Both the position numbers and the translations under genes were made by a program. A model generated the notes under the pieces. That model was not told the DNA's origin, did no database searches, and saw only the letters and a program-made list of their open reading frames with translations. Positions 8,636-17,509 of a DNA stretch of 64,000 nt are shown here, one piece after another. The first letter of the stretch is position 1. The number at the start of each line of letters is the position of its first letter. The DNA lies in NCBI GenBank assembly GCA_947625515.1, contig CANQOO010000001.1, positions 242,584-306,583 of the forward strand, read 5' to 3'. The stretch is from an uncultured Clostridia bacterium (GTDB lineage Bacteria; Bacillota; Clostridia; Christensenellales; UBA1242).

Positions 8636-9661
8636 ATGAAAACAGGGCAAAAAACAAAAAATTCTTTTGAGAGCAAGCAGACGATAAGGCTGAAAAATAA
8701 GCCTAAGATTGTCGGCTCTTATGCTATTGTTGGGCCTAAGGAAGGCAAAGGGAACTTTGCAAAATATTTTGATTATGTCATGAAAAACGACTTTTTCGGC
8801 GAAAAAACATTTGAAAAGGCGGAGCGAAAAATGATGGAAAGTGCCATTACTGGGGTCATTCAAAACGCTAAGTTGCAGCCGCGGGATGTGGATTTGATGA
8901 TTGCTGGCGACCTTTTGAATCAAATTATCAGCTCGTCATATGCCGCACGGGCGTTTCAGTTCCCATTCCTTGGGCTTTATGGGGCATGCTCCACAATGGC
9001 GGAAAGTTTGGCGATTGGGGCGGTGCTTGTGGACGGCGGATTCTATCACAATGTTGTCTGCTGCACAGGCTCGCACTTTTCCACGGCGGAAAGGCAATAT
9101 CGCTTTCCACTTGAACTTGGCAATCAGCGTCCGCCAACATCTCAGTGGACTGTGACGGGTGCGGGTGCGTCGATTGTGTCGCTGGAAGGTGAGGGCCCGA
9201 CAATTACGACGGTCACATTTGGCAAGGTGGTGGACTGGGGCATCAATGATGTCAACAACATGGGTGGAGCGATGGCACCTGCCGCTCGCGACACAATGCT
9301 GGCTCACTTTCGCAACACTCGAACGGGGCCGGACGACTATGATTTGATTGTGACGGGCGACCTGGGCAAATTGGGCAGCGAAATTTTGATTGATTTAATG
9401 GAGGACGAGGGCATCACGCTGGGCATGAATTATTGTGACTGCGGACAAATGTATTTCCGCAGAGACCAAAAGACTCTTTGCGGAGCGTCTGGGGCGGGAT
9501 GCTGTGCCACAGTTTTCAACTCCTACATTGTCAAAAAGTTGAATGAAGGGGAATATCACAAGGTGCTTTTCCTGCCAACGGGGGCGTTGCTTTCGACCAC
9601 CTCTTCGCAGCAGGGCGACACAATCCCATGCGTTTGCCACGCGGTTGTGATTGAGAAATGA
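8636..9661 (+). CDS. spoVAD: Stage V sporulation protein AD
   Basis: Soluble thiolase-fold component of the SpoVA complex; Bacillus SpoVAD binds dipicolinic acid. 341 aa, of normal length. It shows GLYGACSTMAESLA, NQRPPTSQWTVTGAGA and CDCGQMYF, all conserved in the family. GAGG lies upstream of the ATG. The 165 bases separating it from spoVAC contain no other gene. Confidence 0.95.
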   Translation: MKTGQKTKNSFESKQTIRLKNKPKIVGSYAIVGPKEGKGNFAKYFDYVMKNDFFGEKTFEKAERKMMESAITGVIQNAKLQPRDVDLMIAGDLLNQIISSSYAARAFQFPFLGLYGACSTMAESLAIGAVLVDGGFYHNVVCCTGSHFSTAERQYRFPLELGNQRPPTSQWTVTGAGASIVSLEGEGPTITTVTFGKVVDWGINDVNNMGGAMAPAARDTMLAHFRNTRTGPDDYDLIVTGDLGKLGSEILIDLMEDEGITLGMNYCDCGQMYFRRDQKTLCGASGAGCCATVFNSYIVKKLNEGEYHKVLFLPTGALLSTTSSQQGDTIPCVCHAVVIEK

Positions 9662-9892
9662 GACGTTGCCAAGATTTGACATGATGGCAAAAAAACGCTG
9701 CCGGGCGGCCTGCACTGAAAAATGATTTGTCACAGCATGGCAACAAAACGTTGTCGGGCGGCGTGGCAGAAAATGATGTGGGCTGGGAGGAAAGAAAACA
9801 TGGGCTATTGATAAAAAACTAACTGACAAAGCAATTATGTGGCATTTAGAAAAACGATTAGACAATGAATTTTCAAGGAATGGAGGAAGAAC

Positions 9893-10261
9893 ATGGAAAT
9901 TTTGTTAGATTATTTTTGGGTGTTTTTGATTGGTGGTCTGGTGTGTGCTTTTGGTGAACTTCTCATCATCACCACCAACATCACTTCCGCCCGAATTTTG
10001 GTGACATTTGTTTTGATTGGTGTGTTTTTGGAGGCGGTTGGACTGTTTGACTATATTTCCGATTTTGCCAAAGCCGGCATCAATGTGCCTATTGTGGGTT
10101 TTGGTGCGTCACTGGCAAAAGGTGCGATTGGTGCGGTGAAAACGCATGGCTTTTTGGGGATTTTCACAGGTGGCTTGACGGCGACGGCGGGCGGCATCGC
10201 GGCGGCGATTGGCTTTGCGTTTTTGTTTGCACTCATCTTTAAATCGCACACAAAAAAATGA
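9893..10261 (+). CDS. spoVAE: Stage V sporulation protein AE
   Basis: Small membrane protein of the SpoVA channel, 122 aa with about four helices. It carries FLIGGLVCAFGELL, KAGINVPIVGFGASLAKGA and a Gly/Ala-rich third helix, as in SpoVAE(b). TGGAGG precedes the ATG. The 231 bases between spoVAD and this gene contain short imperfect direct repeats but no gene. A CCCCA/TGGGG hairpin follows the stop at about 10278-10294. Confidence 0.93.
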   Translation: MEILLDYFWVFLIGGLVCAFGELLIITTNITSARILVTFVLIGVFLEAVGLFDYISDFAKAGINVPIVGFGASLAKGAIGAVKTHGFLGIFTGGLTATAGGIAAAIGFAFLFALIFKSHTKK

Positions 10262-10359
10262 TAGACTTGCAATTTGTTTCCCCAAAAAATGGGGCATTTG
10301 CAATTCGTTTCTCAAATAAAGTTATGGCAGGTTCGGCATTTCTTAATCCAGCATATTTT

Positions 10360-10419
10360 GCATACTACACTTTGTGTGGTGTATTATGCATGCATACTAC
10401 ACCATATATTGTGTATGTT
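10360..10419 (-). repeat. Dispersed palindromic repeat, copy 1
   Basis: Imperfect inverted repeat of about 16+16 bases centred on TGCATGCA (arms containing GTGGTGTATTATGCA and TGCATACTACACC), with a further flanking arm. Its reverse complement aligns closely with the repeats at 51682-51738 and 59683-59742. The surrounding gap, 10262-10526, has no gene that I can support. Confidence 0.7.
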
Positions 10420-10526
10420 GCAAATAATTTTTGCACAATTTAAAAAATAGTTTTTTATCTTTATGAAATTGATTTTCATAAATTTTGTTGCTGAATTTGC
10501 CAATTTATTTTGTCAAAAATTGTCAT

Positions 10527-11231
10527 ATGGCGACATATACATATTGTGTGAATTGCAAAGTTGGACTCTATGAACAAAGATATAAAAAACGCAAGAAACG
10601 CAAAAGACGCGTGATTGTTTTTTCATTGCTCTGTCTGCTTGTTTTTGTGCTTTGTTATGTGTTTTGCGTGGTGAACCCGGTTGTTGTTGAGGCGACGCGT
10701 GCCAGCATTTTTTCACTTTCCACTTCTGCCGTCAGCGATGCCGTCTATGATGTTTTAAGCGAAGAGTATGTCACATATGAGGATTTGGTCAAGATTGAAA
10801 GAGACAATGAAAACAATGTTGTGCTTATCTCTCTTGACACAATCCGCCTGAATTTGATGGCCCGCCGATTCTATCAGGTTGCACAAGTATATCTTGACAA
10901 AATGGGCAAAGGCGGCGTGGACGTTTCGGTTGGCATATTCACGGGGCTGCCGTTTCTTTCCGGCGTGGGTCCAAACATCAACCTCAAACTCACGCCAATC
11001 GGGGCAATGACTTCAACTTTTGAAAGCACTTTTGTCGGCGTGGACATAAATCAAACAAAACATTCGCTTTTCATCCGCCTGTATGCCAGCGTTTCACTTA
11101 TTTTGCCGGCTTACTCTTCATCCATTGACAGTGTCACGGAGGTGCTTGTGGCGGAAAATGTCATTGTGGGCAAGGTTCCGCAGGTCTATCTTTCCGGCGA
11201 GACGCTTTCGTATAAGCCAACCACAAACTGA
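10527..11231 (+). CDS. yunB: Sporulation protein YunB
   Basis: YunB-family protein, made in the mother cell under SigE in Bacillus and needed for normal sporulation. About 234 aa: a basic N-terminus, one membrane helix (VIVFSLLCLLVFVLCYVFCV), then VNPVVVEATRASI, YEDLVKIERDNENNV and a C-terminal part with DINQTKHSLFIRLYAS and VLVAENVIVGKVPQVYL, all characteristic of the family. The start is uncertain: no clear ribosome binding site precedes this ATG, the frame opens at 10485, and a GTG a few codons later is also possible. Confidence 0.87.
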   Translation: MATYTYCVNCKVGLYEQRYKKRKKRKRRVIVFSLLCLLVFVLCYVFCVVNPVVVEATRASIFSLSTSAVSDAVYDVLSEEYVTYEDLVKIERDNENNVVLISLDTIRLNLMARRFYQVAQVYLDKMGKGGVDVSVGIFTGLPFLSGVGPNINLKLTPIGAMTSTFESTFVGVDINQTKHSLFIRLYASVSLILPAYSSSIDSVTEVLVAENVIVGKVPQVYLSGETLSYKPTTN

Positions 11232-11341
11232 CGATTGAATTAGAAAGCAAAAAAAACACGGATTTAATTTCGGCAAAAATGAGTGAAAAAACTTTTTAAA
11301 AAGAAAATGGGCGATAAGCCTTTTTTTTGTAAAATTTGTTT

Positions 11342-11369
11342 TTGTTTTTATCGTCGCGTGGTGTATAAT
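11342..11369 (+). promoter_or_regulatory. Promoter of the HEPN-like/CBS gene
   Basis: TTGTTT, 16-base spacer, TATAAT, leaving a leader of about 28 bases before the ATG at 11404. Confidence 0.6.
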
Positions 11370-11403
11370 GAAATTGTTAACACATATTTTTTACGGGGTG
11401 AAA

Positions 11404-12156
11404 ATGAATAAGACGAACGTTGAGGACATTGTGGACCCAGTTCCAAAAAGTAATGCAACAAGATTTTTGGCGGCTTTCAACAACATTGATTATGCCATCA
11501 AGACGAGATATAACTTCAACCGAAGCATGGGCTTCTCGGAAGCAGTGCGAAAGGCGGTGGCGTTCAACTATACCGTCCGAAAATACGAGGATGACCTGAT
11601 TGGATACGGCCGCCTCCGCAACGCCATTGTGCATGACAACAATGATTTTATCATCGCTGAGCCGCACGACGACGTTGTTGACAAAATTGAAAAAATTGAA
11701 AAATTGCTCACCACTCCGCCGAGGGCGTTGGATGTTGTCGCACGAAGAGATGTGCTTTCGGTGGACGCCAACGTGTCGATGCGAGAGGTGATTTGCACCA
11801 TTGCTTCGTCGGGATACTCCAACTTGCCAGTTTTGCGACGCGGAGAAATTATTGGCGTGGCAAACGGGCAGAAAATTATTGACGCCTTCGGCAAATATTT
11901 GCTCTCTGGTGGCAAAAGCGACACTTTTTTGAATTCCATTAAGATTGAGGACATGCTCTCTAAGATTGAAAACAGTGCCTATTATGCTTTTGCAAACAAA
12001 GACATCACCGTGGAGCAGGCCCTTGATATGTTCCACAAAAACTCCAAACTTTTGGCAATTCTCGTCACGCCAAACGGCGGGGCAAAGGAAAAAGCCCTTG
12101 GCATCATGACCGCGGCGGACGTGATGAAGATGAACAGAATTTTGGAAAATTATTGA
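11404..12156 (+). CDS. CBS-domain protein with HEPN-like N-terminal domain
   Basis: 250 aa. The N-terminal ~100 residues are helical and contain RLRNAIVHDN, an R-x4-H signature (Arg72, His77) as found in HEPN domains, many of which are RNases. Residues ~105-250 form two CBS repeats (VARRDVLSVDANVSMREV ... GIMTAADVMKM), which usually sense adenosine nucleotides. GGGGTG precedes the ATG at 11404; an in-frame ATG at 11368 overlaps the -10 box. It lies between yunB and the ileS leader as its own unit. The CBS assignment is firm and the HEPN assignment moderate. Nucleotide-gated RNA binding or cleavage is inference. Confidence 0.78.
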   Translation: MNKTNVEDIVDPVPKSNATRFLAAFNNIDYAIKTRYNFNRSMGFSEAVRKAVAFNYTVRKYEDDLIGYGRLRNAIVHDNNDFIIAEPHDDVVDKIEKIEKLLTTPPRALDVVARRDVLSVDANVSMREVICTIASSGYSNLPVLRRGEIIGVANGQKIIDAFGKYLLSGGKSDTFLNSIKIEDMLSKIENSAYYAFANKDITVEQALDMFHKNSKLLAILVTPNGGAKEKALGIMTAADVMKMNRILENY

Positions 12157-12162
12157 TTTTTG

Positions 12163-12191
12163 TTGACAAAAATGCTTTTGAATTTTATAAT
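12163..12191 (+). promoter_or_regulatory. Promoter of the ileS leader
   Basis: TTGACA, 17-base spacer, TATAAT, about 50 bases before the T-box stem I. Confidence 0.85.
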
Positions 12192-12240
12192 TAAAACATC
12201 ATTTAAAGGCGTTTGAGAAAAGACAACATCTTAAAAACCT

Positions 12241-12428
12241 TGCTTTGCAGAGAGTTGCCGCGTGGTGAAAGGCAATATGAAGGATTTAAGATTATCACTT
12301 TTCGAGCCGCTTTCTGAAAGACAGTAAGAAAGACGGAAGCCCTCCGTCAGTGGGCAGGTGTGTGATGGCACGCTGAAAGGAACAAGTGGTGACCCCTTGA
12401 AGGTTCTTGTGACTTTCAAGGATTTTTT
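12241..12428 (+). promoter_or_regulatory. T-box leader of ileS (isoleucine specifier)
   Basis: tRNA-sensing leader that lets transcription continue into ileS when uncharged tRNA-Ile is high. Stem I starts with CAGAGAGTTGCC and GTGGTGAAAGGCAA, typical of T-boxes. The likely specifier codon is ATC at 12294-12296, followed by ACTTTTCGAGCC. The T-box element AACAAGTGGTGACC (12381-12394) contains TGGT, which can pair with the ACCA end of tRNA-Ile. It is followed by the terminator CCTTGAA/TTCAAGG and a T6 run (12423-12428). The antiterminator would pair AAGGAAC with GTTCTT. The T-box core departs somewhat from the GGGTGG consensus. Confidence 0.88.
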
Positions 12429-12444
12429 ATGTGAGGAGATGCTT

Positions 12445-15400
12445 ATGAAAAAAGAGCAAACTGTCCCAAACTTTGTCGAACTTGAAAAAGGAATTTTGAA
12501 GTTTTGGGACGAAAATAAATGTTTTGACAAACTTGTCGAAAAAAATCGCGGGCATAAGCGATTTAAGTTTCTGGACGGACCTGCAACGGCAAACAACCGC
12601 CTTGGCATTCACCACTTTTGGGGCAGGACATTGAAGGATTTGACGCTGAGATATCACGCCTTGAAGGGCGAAGATGGACATTATCAAAATGGTTTTGACG
12701 GTCAGGGGCTTTGGGTGGAAGTGAACATCGAAAAAGAACTTGGCCTGAACGGCAAGCCGGAAATTATCAAATATGGCATCGACAATTTCACCAACAAGTG
12801 CATGGAGCGGGTGAAATATTTTGGCAATGAAATCACCAAACAGTCCATCCGCATGGGTCAGTGGATGGATTGGGATAATTCTTATTACACCAACACCGAC
12901 CACAACATCACCTCTATTTGGCATTTCCTGAAAGTGTGCGATGAGCATGGCTGGATTGTGAAAAAAAACAGGCCGATGGCGTGGTGCCCTCGCTGCGGCA
13001 CTTCACTTTCGGAGCATGAAATGTCCTCTTCCTATCACGAAGTGGAACACACCGCCGTTTTTGTGAAACTGCCTGTGAAAAATCGCGATTTCAAGATTGT
13101 GGCGTGGACAACAACGCCTTGGACGCTCTCTGCCAATGTTGCACTGGCGGTGAATCCGGATTTTGAATATGTTGTTGTGGATTTTGACGGAGAAAAGTTG
13201 CTTCTTGGGCGTGACCGTCTGAAAATTTTGAAAAAAGAAGTGAAAATTTTGCAAACTTTCAAGGGCAGCGAACTTGTGGGGCTGGAATATGAAACTTGCT
13301 TCCCAGAACTTGCCGAGCAGCAGTTTGCCCACAAAATTGTGGCTTGGGAGATGGTGGATAAAGAGGAAGGCACGTGCGTTGTGCATATCGCTCCGGGCTG
13401 TGGGGCGGAGGACTTCGAACTTGGGTCGTCCCTTGGGCTTCCTGAAATTTGCCCAATCAACGAGCAGGGCGTGATGCTGGAAAACACCGGCTTCTTGGCT
13501 GGCAAAAAGACCACAGATGTTGTGGAACTTGTGACAGACAGGCTGAAAGCGGATGGAAAACTTTTGTATGCACACAAATATAAGCACTCTTATCCGTTCT
13601 GCTGGCGGTGCAAGACCGACCTTGTATATAAACTCATCTCCGCGTGGTTCATCAAAATGGACGAAATCCGCCCGATGGCACTTAAAGCGGTGGAAGAGGT
13701 GGAGTTTAAGCCGGAATATGCCAAAAAGCGTATGATTGACTGGCTGAACAATATGGGCGACTGGAACATTTCCCGAAGCCGTTTTTATGGCCTGCCGCTA
13801 CCGTTCTATGTCTGCGAAAAGTGCGGCAAGGTGCATGTGATTGGAAGTTTGGAAGAACTCAAAAAGCGTGCCGTGAAGCCAGAACTTGTGGACAAGTTGC
13901 CAAACATCCACAGACCTTGGATTGACGAAATCAAAATCCGCTGCGACTGCGGCGAAACGCTTTCGCGTGTGCCGGAAGTGGGCGATGTATGGCTGGATGC
14001 CGGCATTGCGCCATTCTCAACAAAAAAATATTTCACCGACAAAAAGTTTTTTGAGGAAAATTTCCCAAGCGATTTTGTTTGCGAAATGATTGAGCAGATC
14101 AAACTTTGGTTCTACGCCGTGCTTATCATGAGCGTTGTCCTCACGGGCAAGGCACCATATAAACGCGTGCTGACATATGGATATGTGAAGGACGAAAATG
14201 GCGGGGAGTTCCATAAGAGTGGTGGGAACACGCTGGATGCGGATAAAGTTGCCGACCAAGTGGGGGCGGATGTGCTGAGATATCTCTTCTCTTCTTCCAG
14301 CCCGGCAAATGAAATGCGTTTTGGCTTCAATTTGACCGACGAGGCACGCCGAAAAATTTTGGCGTTCTGGAACATCTACACATTCTTCAACACATATGCC
14401 GTCATCGACAATCCAGACCTTGCTCACTTCAAGCCGTCCGAAAAAGACTTGACCATTTCGGACAAGTGGCTTTTGGAGTGCGTTGGAAAATTTGTGGCGG
14501 ATGCGGATGAAAATTATGCAAACGACAAGGCTTTTGTGGTTGTGAAAGATTTTGAGAAATTGGTGGACGACATCTCCAATTTCTACATCCGCTCAAACCG
14601 CAAACGTTTCTGGAAGAGCGAAAACAAAAATGACCAAATGACGGCATATTGGTGTCTTTATCAGACAATCAAAACACTTTGCTGCGTCATGAGCCCAATT
14701 GTGCCATTTGTGACGGAATATATTTGGCAAAATTGTGTGCGGGAGATTGAAAAAGGAGAAAGCGAGTGCATCATGCTCTCCGGCTTCCCGACCGCCATTT
14801 GGGACAAACATTTTGACGGCATTTTGGAAGAGACCAGTCTTGCACGCGACATAATCAGCACCGCTCAACGCCTGAGAAATGAAAATCAAATCAAAGTCAA
14901 GCAGCCTCTTCGCAAAATGTTTGTTTGTGGCGGAGAGAAAACTGTTCGGGTGCTGAAAGAATTTGAAAACATCATCAAGGAAGAACTTAATGTCAAAGAA
15001 ATGGAAGCGGTGACGGACGATGCGAAATTTAATGACGAATTTTTGTCAGTCAATTTCCGTGCTGCTGGGGCAGTCTTAAAAGGCGATGTTCAAAAGCTTA
15101 AATCTGCACTTGCAGAACTTTCGGAAGAGGAAGTTGCCAAGGCGGTGAAGGGCTTCAAGGCAGGCAAAGTGACAATTGGTCAGTTTGAAAATCTGGACAG
15201 CAGCCTCTTCAATTTGGAGAAAAAGCCAAAGGCAGATTTTGTTATTGCCCACGAGAACGGCAACACCGTTGTGCTGGACATCACCATCGACGAAGAACTC
15301 ATGCGGGAAGGGCTGTATCGCGAATTTGTGCGTGGGCTTCAAGTGCTGAGAAAGGACGCCGACTTTGCGATTGACGAGCGAATTTATGCCTATTTTGAAA

Positions 15401-15591
15401 CCGGCGATGACGCACTGGCGGATATGCTTTATGACTATATGCAAAAAATCAAAAACGAAGTGCTGATTTTGCGTGCGGTGGAAAAAATTGACCACCCGGA
15501 CATTGAAAGAAATGTTGAGGTGGGCGACAGTTTCATCATCACCAAATTTCAAAGGGCAAAAGCTTATCAAGCCGAACACTCAGGAAAGTGA
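12445..15591 (+). CDS. ileS: Isoleucyl-tRNA synthetase, eukaryal-like (type 2) form
   Basis: Charges tRNA-Ile. 1048 aa, the size of type 2 IleRS. The HIGH motif appears as GIHHFWGR. A zinc-type CPRCGTSLSEHE and a second pair, CEKCGKVH, follow. The KMSKS site is the variant EFHKSGGN. The anticodon-binding region and a long C-terminal domain come after. The isoleucine specifier of the T-box upstream supports the assignment, which the divergent signatures alone would leave open among Ile/Val-type enzymes. Start chosen for GAGGAG 7 bases upstream; an ATG two codons earlier abuts that site. Confidence 0.87.
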   Translation: MKKEQTVPNFVELEKGILKFWDENKCFDKLVEKNRGHKRFKFLDGPATANNRLGIHHFWGRTLKDLTLRYHALKGEDGHYQNGFDGQGLWVEVNIEKELGLNGKPEIIKYGIDNFTNKCMERVKYFGNEITKQSIRMGQWMDWDNSYYTNTDHNITSIWHFLKVCDEHGWIVKKNRPMAWCPRCGTSLSEHEMSSSYHEVEHTAVFVKLPVKNRDFKIVAWTTTPWTLSANVALAVNPDFEYVVVDFDGEKLLLGRDRLKILKKEVKILQTFKGSELVGLEYETCFPELAEQQFAHKIVAWEMVDKEEGTCVVHIAPGCGAEDFELGSSLGLPEICPINEQGVMLENTGFLAGKKTTDVVELVTDRLKADGKLLYAHKYKHSYPFCWRCKTDLVYKLISAWFIKMDEIRPMALKAVEEVEFKPEYAKKRMIDWLNNMGDWNISRSRFYGLPLPFYVCEKCGKVHVIGSLEELKKRAVKPELVDKLPNIHRPWIDEIKIRCDCGETLSRVPEVGDVWLDAGIAPFSTKKYFTDKKFFEENFPSDFVCEMIEQIKLWFYAVLIMSVVLTGKAPYKRVLTYGYVKDENGGEFHKSGGNTLDADKVADQVGADVLRYLFSSSSPANEMRFGFNLTDEARRKILAFWNIYTFFNTYAVIDNPDLAHFKPSEKDLTISDKWLLECVGKFVADADENYANDKAFVVVKDFEKLVDDISNFYIRSNRKRFWKSENKNDQMTAYWCLYQTIKTLCCVMSPIVPFVTEYIWQNCVREIEKGESECIMLSGFPTAIWDKHFDGILEETSLARDIISTAQRLRNENQIKVKQPLRKMFVCGGEKTVRVLKEFENIIKEELNVKEMEAVTDDAKFNDEFLSVNFRAAGAVLKGDVQKLKSALAELSEEEVAKAVKGFKAGKVTIGQFENLDSSLFNLEKKPKADFVIAHENGNTVVLDITIDEELMREGLYREFVRGLQVLRKDADFAIDERIYAYFETGDDALADMLYDYMQKIKNEVLILRAVEKIDHPDIERNVEVGDSFIITKFQRAKAYQAEHSGK

Positions 15592-15717
15592 GAGCAAGGC
15601 ATAACTTTTTGCGTGACAAGTTTTAAGGAAATAAAAATGCGAATGACAATTTGAAAGATGTTTTTTTTGGAATTCGCTTTTGAAAAAAAGTGTTTTAAGA
15701 AAAAATAAGGAACAAAA

Positions 15718-16560
15718 ATGAAAATTGCACAGGATTGGAAAGACTATCGCGTCATTGCGACCGGTGACGGCGAAAAATTGGAAGATTGGGCGGGAGTGAA
15801 GTTGCTCCGGCCTGACCCGCAGGTGATTTGGCACAAAAAACGCGATTTGACTTTGGAAGCGGATGCGGTCTATACGCGTAGTGGCGGCGGCGGAGCATGG
15901 AACTATCGCAAAAAAGTGCCTGAGCAGTGGCTTGTGCAGTGGAACGGGCTGAAATTTATTGTTAGGCCTATGGGCTTCAAGCACACCGGGCTTTTTCCGG
16001 AGCAGGCTGTCAACTGGCAGCGGCTTGGTGACTTGGTGCGAGAGCAAAAAAGAGAAATCAAGGTCCTTAATCTTTTCGCTTACACCGGCGGGGCGTCTGT
16101 GGCTCTTGCAGCGGCTGGGGCAAGCGTGACGCATGTTGACGCCAGCAAAGGCATGGTGGAGCGTGCCAAAGAAAACGCCAAACTGAACGGCATTTCAAAC
16201 ATCCGCTTCATTGTGGACGATTGTGCAAAATTTATCGAGCGAGAAGTGCGACGCGGCAATTTCTATGACGCCATCATCATGGACCCGCCAAGTTATGGTC
16301 GCGGCCCGAGCGGCGAAATGTGGAAATTGGAAGATAATCTGGCGGACTTCTTGCTTCTGACGAAAAAGGTGCTTTCAAGCAAGCCTCTTTTTGTGCTTAT
16401 CAATTCCTACACCACCGGGCTGCAACCAAGCGTGATTGCAAATCTGCTTGCCACCACTTTTGGCGAGGGCGGCATTGATGCGGACGAGATTGGACTTCCA
16501 ACTGACGAAAAACTTGTGCTTCCGTGCGGAGCAAGCGGAGTAAAAATATGGAAAAATTGA
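15718..16560 (+). CDS. Class I SAM-dependent methyltransferase (RlmI/RlmK-like)
   Basis: 280-aa methyltransferase related to the catalytic domain of 23S rRNA cytosine-5 and guanine-7 methyltransferases (PF10672-like). Motif I is NLFAYTGGASVALAAAGA, motif II VTHVDASKGMVERAKEN, and motif IV MDPPSYGRGPSGE. Probably modifies rRNA, but the target base cannot be read from the sequence. AAGGA precedes the ATG. The end overlaps the pseudouridine synthase gene by 13 bases, suggesting coupled translation of two RNA-modifying enzymes. Confidence 0.82.
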   Translation: MKIAQDWKDYRVIATGDGEKLEDWAGVKLLRPDPQVIWHKKRDLTLEADAVYTRSGGGGAWNYRKKVPEQWLVQWNGLKFIVRPMGFKHTGLFPEQAVNWQRLGDLVREQKREIKVLNLFAYTGGASVALAAAGASVTHVDASKGMVERAKENAKLNGISNIRFIVDDCAKFIEREVRRGNFYDAIIMDPPSYGRGPSGEMWKLEDNLADFLLLTKKVLSSKPLFVLINSYTTGLQPSVIANLLATTFGEGGIDADEIGLPTDEKLVLPCGASGVKIWKN

Positions 16561-17414
16561 AAAAAAATCAACAAGAAAGCAGTGAAAATTGCAAGAGAAA
16601 AAGCGAAAACGGCTCAAAGGAAAACGGCGGAAAAGTGGAACTCAAAAAAGATGTGGGCGACAAAAAAGAAGCCGGGAAAGACATCCCAAGCGGCAAAAGT
16701 GAAAATCGTCAAACGGATTCAAACGCCTTGACGGTGCTTTATGAGGACAATCAAATTGTGGTGGTCATCAAGCCGCAAAATGTGCCAAGTGCTCCGGACG
16801 AGAGCGGCGACAAAGACATGCTTTCTCTTGTGAAAGAATATGTTAAAGAGAAATACAACAAGCCGGGCGAGGCGTTCATCGGCTTGGTGCATCGGCTGGA
16901 TAGGCCAACCGGCGGAATTATGGTGTTTGCCCGCAACTCCAAAAGTGCAAAACGGCTTTCCGAAATGTTCAAGACGCACGATGTGGAAAAAGTGTATTAT
17001 GCCGTCACCAGCGTGCCAGTGAAGGTGAAAAAACAGAACCTTGTCAACTATCTCAAAAAGGATGAAAAAGAAAATCTGGTGAAAATTGTTCCGCTAAGCG
17101 AAAAAGGGGCGAAGCGTGCAGAACTGAGTTACACCTTTTTGCAGGGCGATGAGAAAAACAGTTTGCTGGAAGTGAAAATCCTCACCGGCAGAAGCCACCA
17201 AATTCGCGTGCAACTTGCCGCCATCGGCTGCCCGCTTGTTGGGGATGTGAAATATGGAAAATCCACTGGTAAAACCTCAGCACTTGGGCTGTGGGCAGGC
17301 AAACTTTCTTTCGTCCACCCAACCACAAAAGAAAAACTGACTTTCCTTGCCATGCCGGATGTCAGCAAGCAGCCGTGGAAGAAATTTAATATGGAAAAAT
17401 TCATTTCAAGATAA
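16548..17414 (+). CDS. RluA-family pseudouridine synthase
   Basis: Isomerises uridine to pseudouridine in rRNA or tRNA. 288 aa. The catalytic motif is HRLDRPTGG with its Asp, and LTGRSHQIRVQLA near the C-terminus is also typical. The first ~50 residues are a Lys/Glu/Ser-rich low-complexity tail in place of an S4 domain. GGAG lies 7 bases upstream of the ATG, inside the methyltransferase gene. A strong terminator follows. The exact target (RluA-, RluC- or RluD-like) is unknown. Confidence 0.88.
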   Translation: MEKLKKNQQESSENCKRKSENGSKENGGKVELKKDVGDKKEAGKDIPSGKSENRQTDSNALTVLYEDNQIVVVIKPQNVPSAPDESGDKDMLSLVKEYVKEKYNKPGEAFIGLVHRLDRPTGGIMVFARNSKSAKRLSEMFKTHDVEKVYYAVTSVPVKVKKQNLVNYLKKDEKENLVKIVPLSEKGAKRAELSYTFLQGDEKNSLLEVKILTGRSHQIRVQLAAIGCPLVGDVKYGKSTGKTSALGLWAGKLSFVHPTTKEKLTFLAMPDVSKQPWKKFNMEKFISR

Positions 17415-17423
17415 CCAAAGATT

Positions 17424-17461
17424 AATCAACAAAATTTACGGAATTTTTGTTGATTATTTTT
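17424..17461 (+). terminator. Terminator after the pseudouridine synthase gene
   Basis: Perfect 11-bp stem AATCAACAAAA/TTTTGTTGATT followed by ATTTTT. Confidence 0.85.
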
Positions 17462-17509
17462 GAAATATGAGAAAAATCCTTAAAAAATCTGCAAAAAGTG
17501 AGGGGAAAT

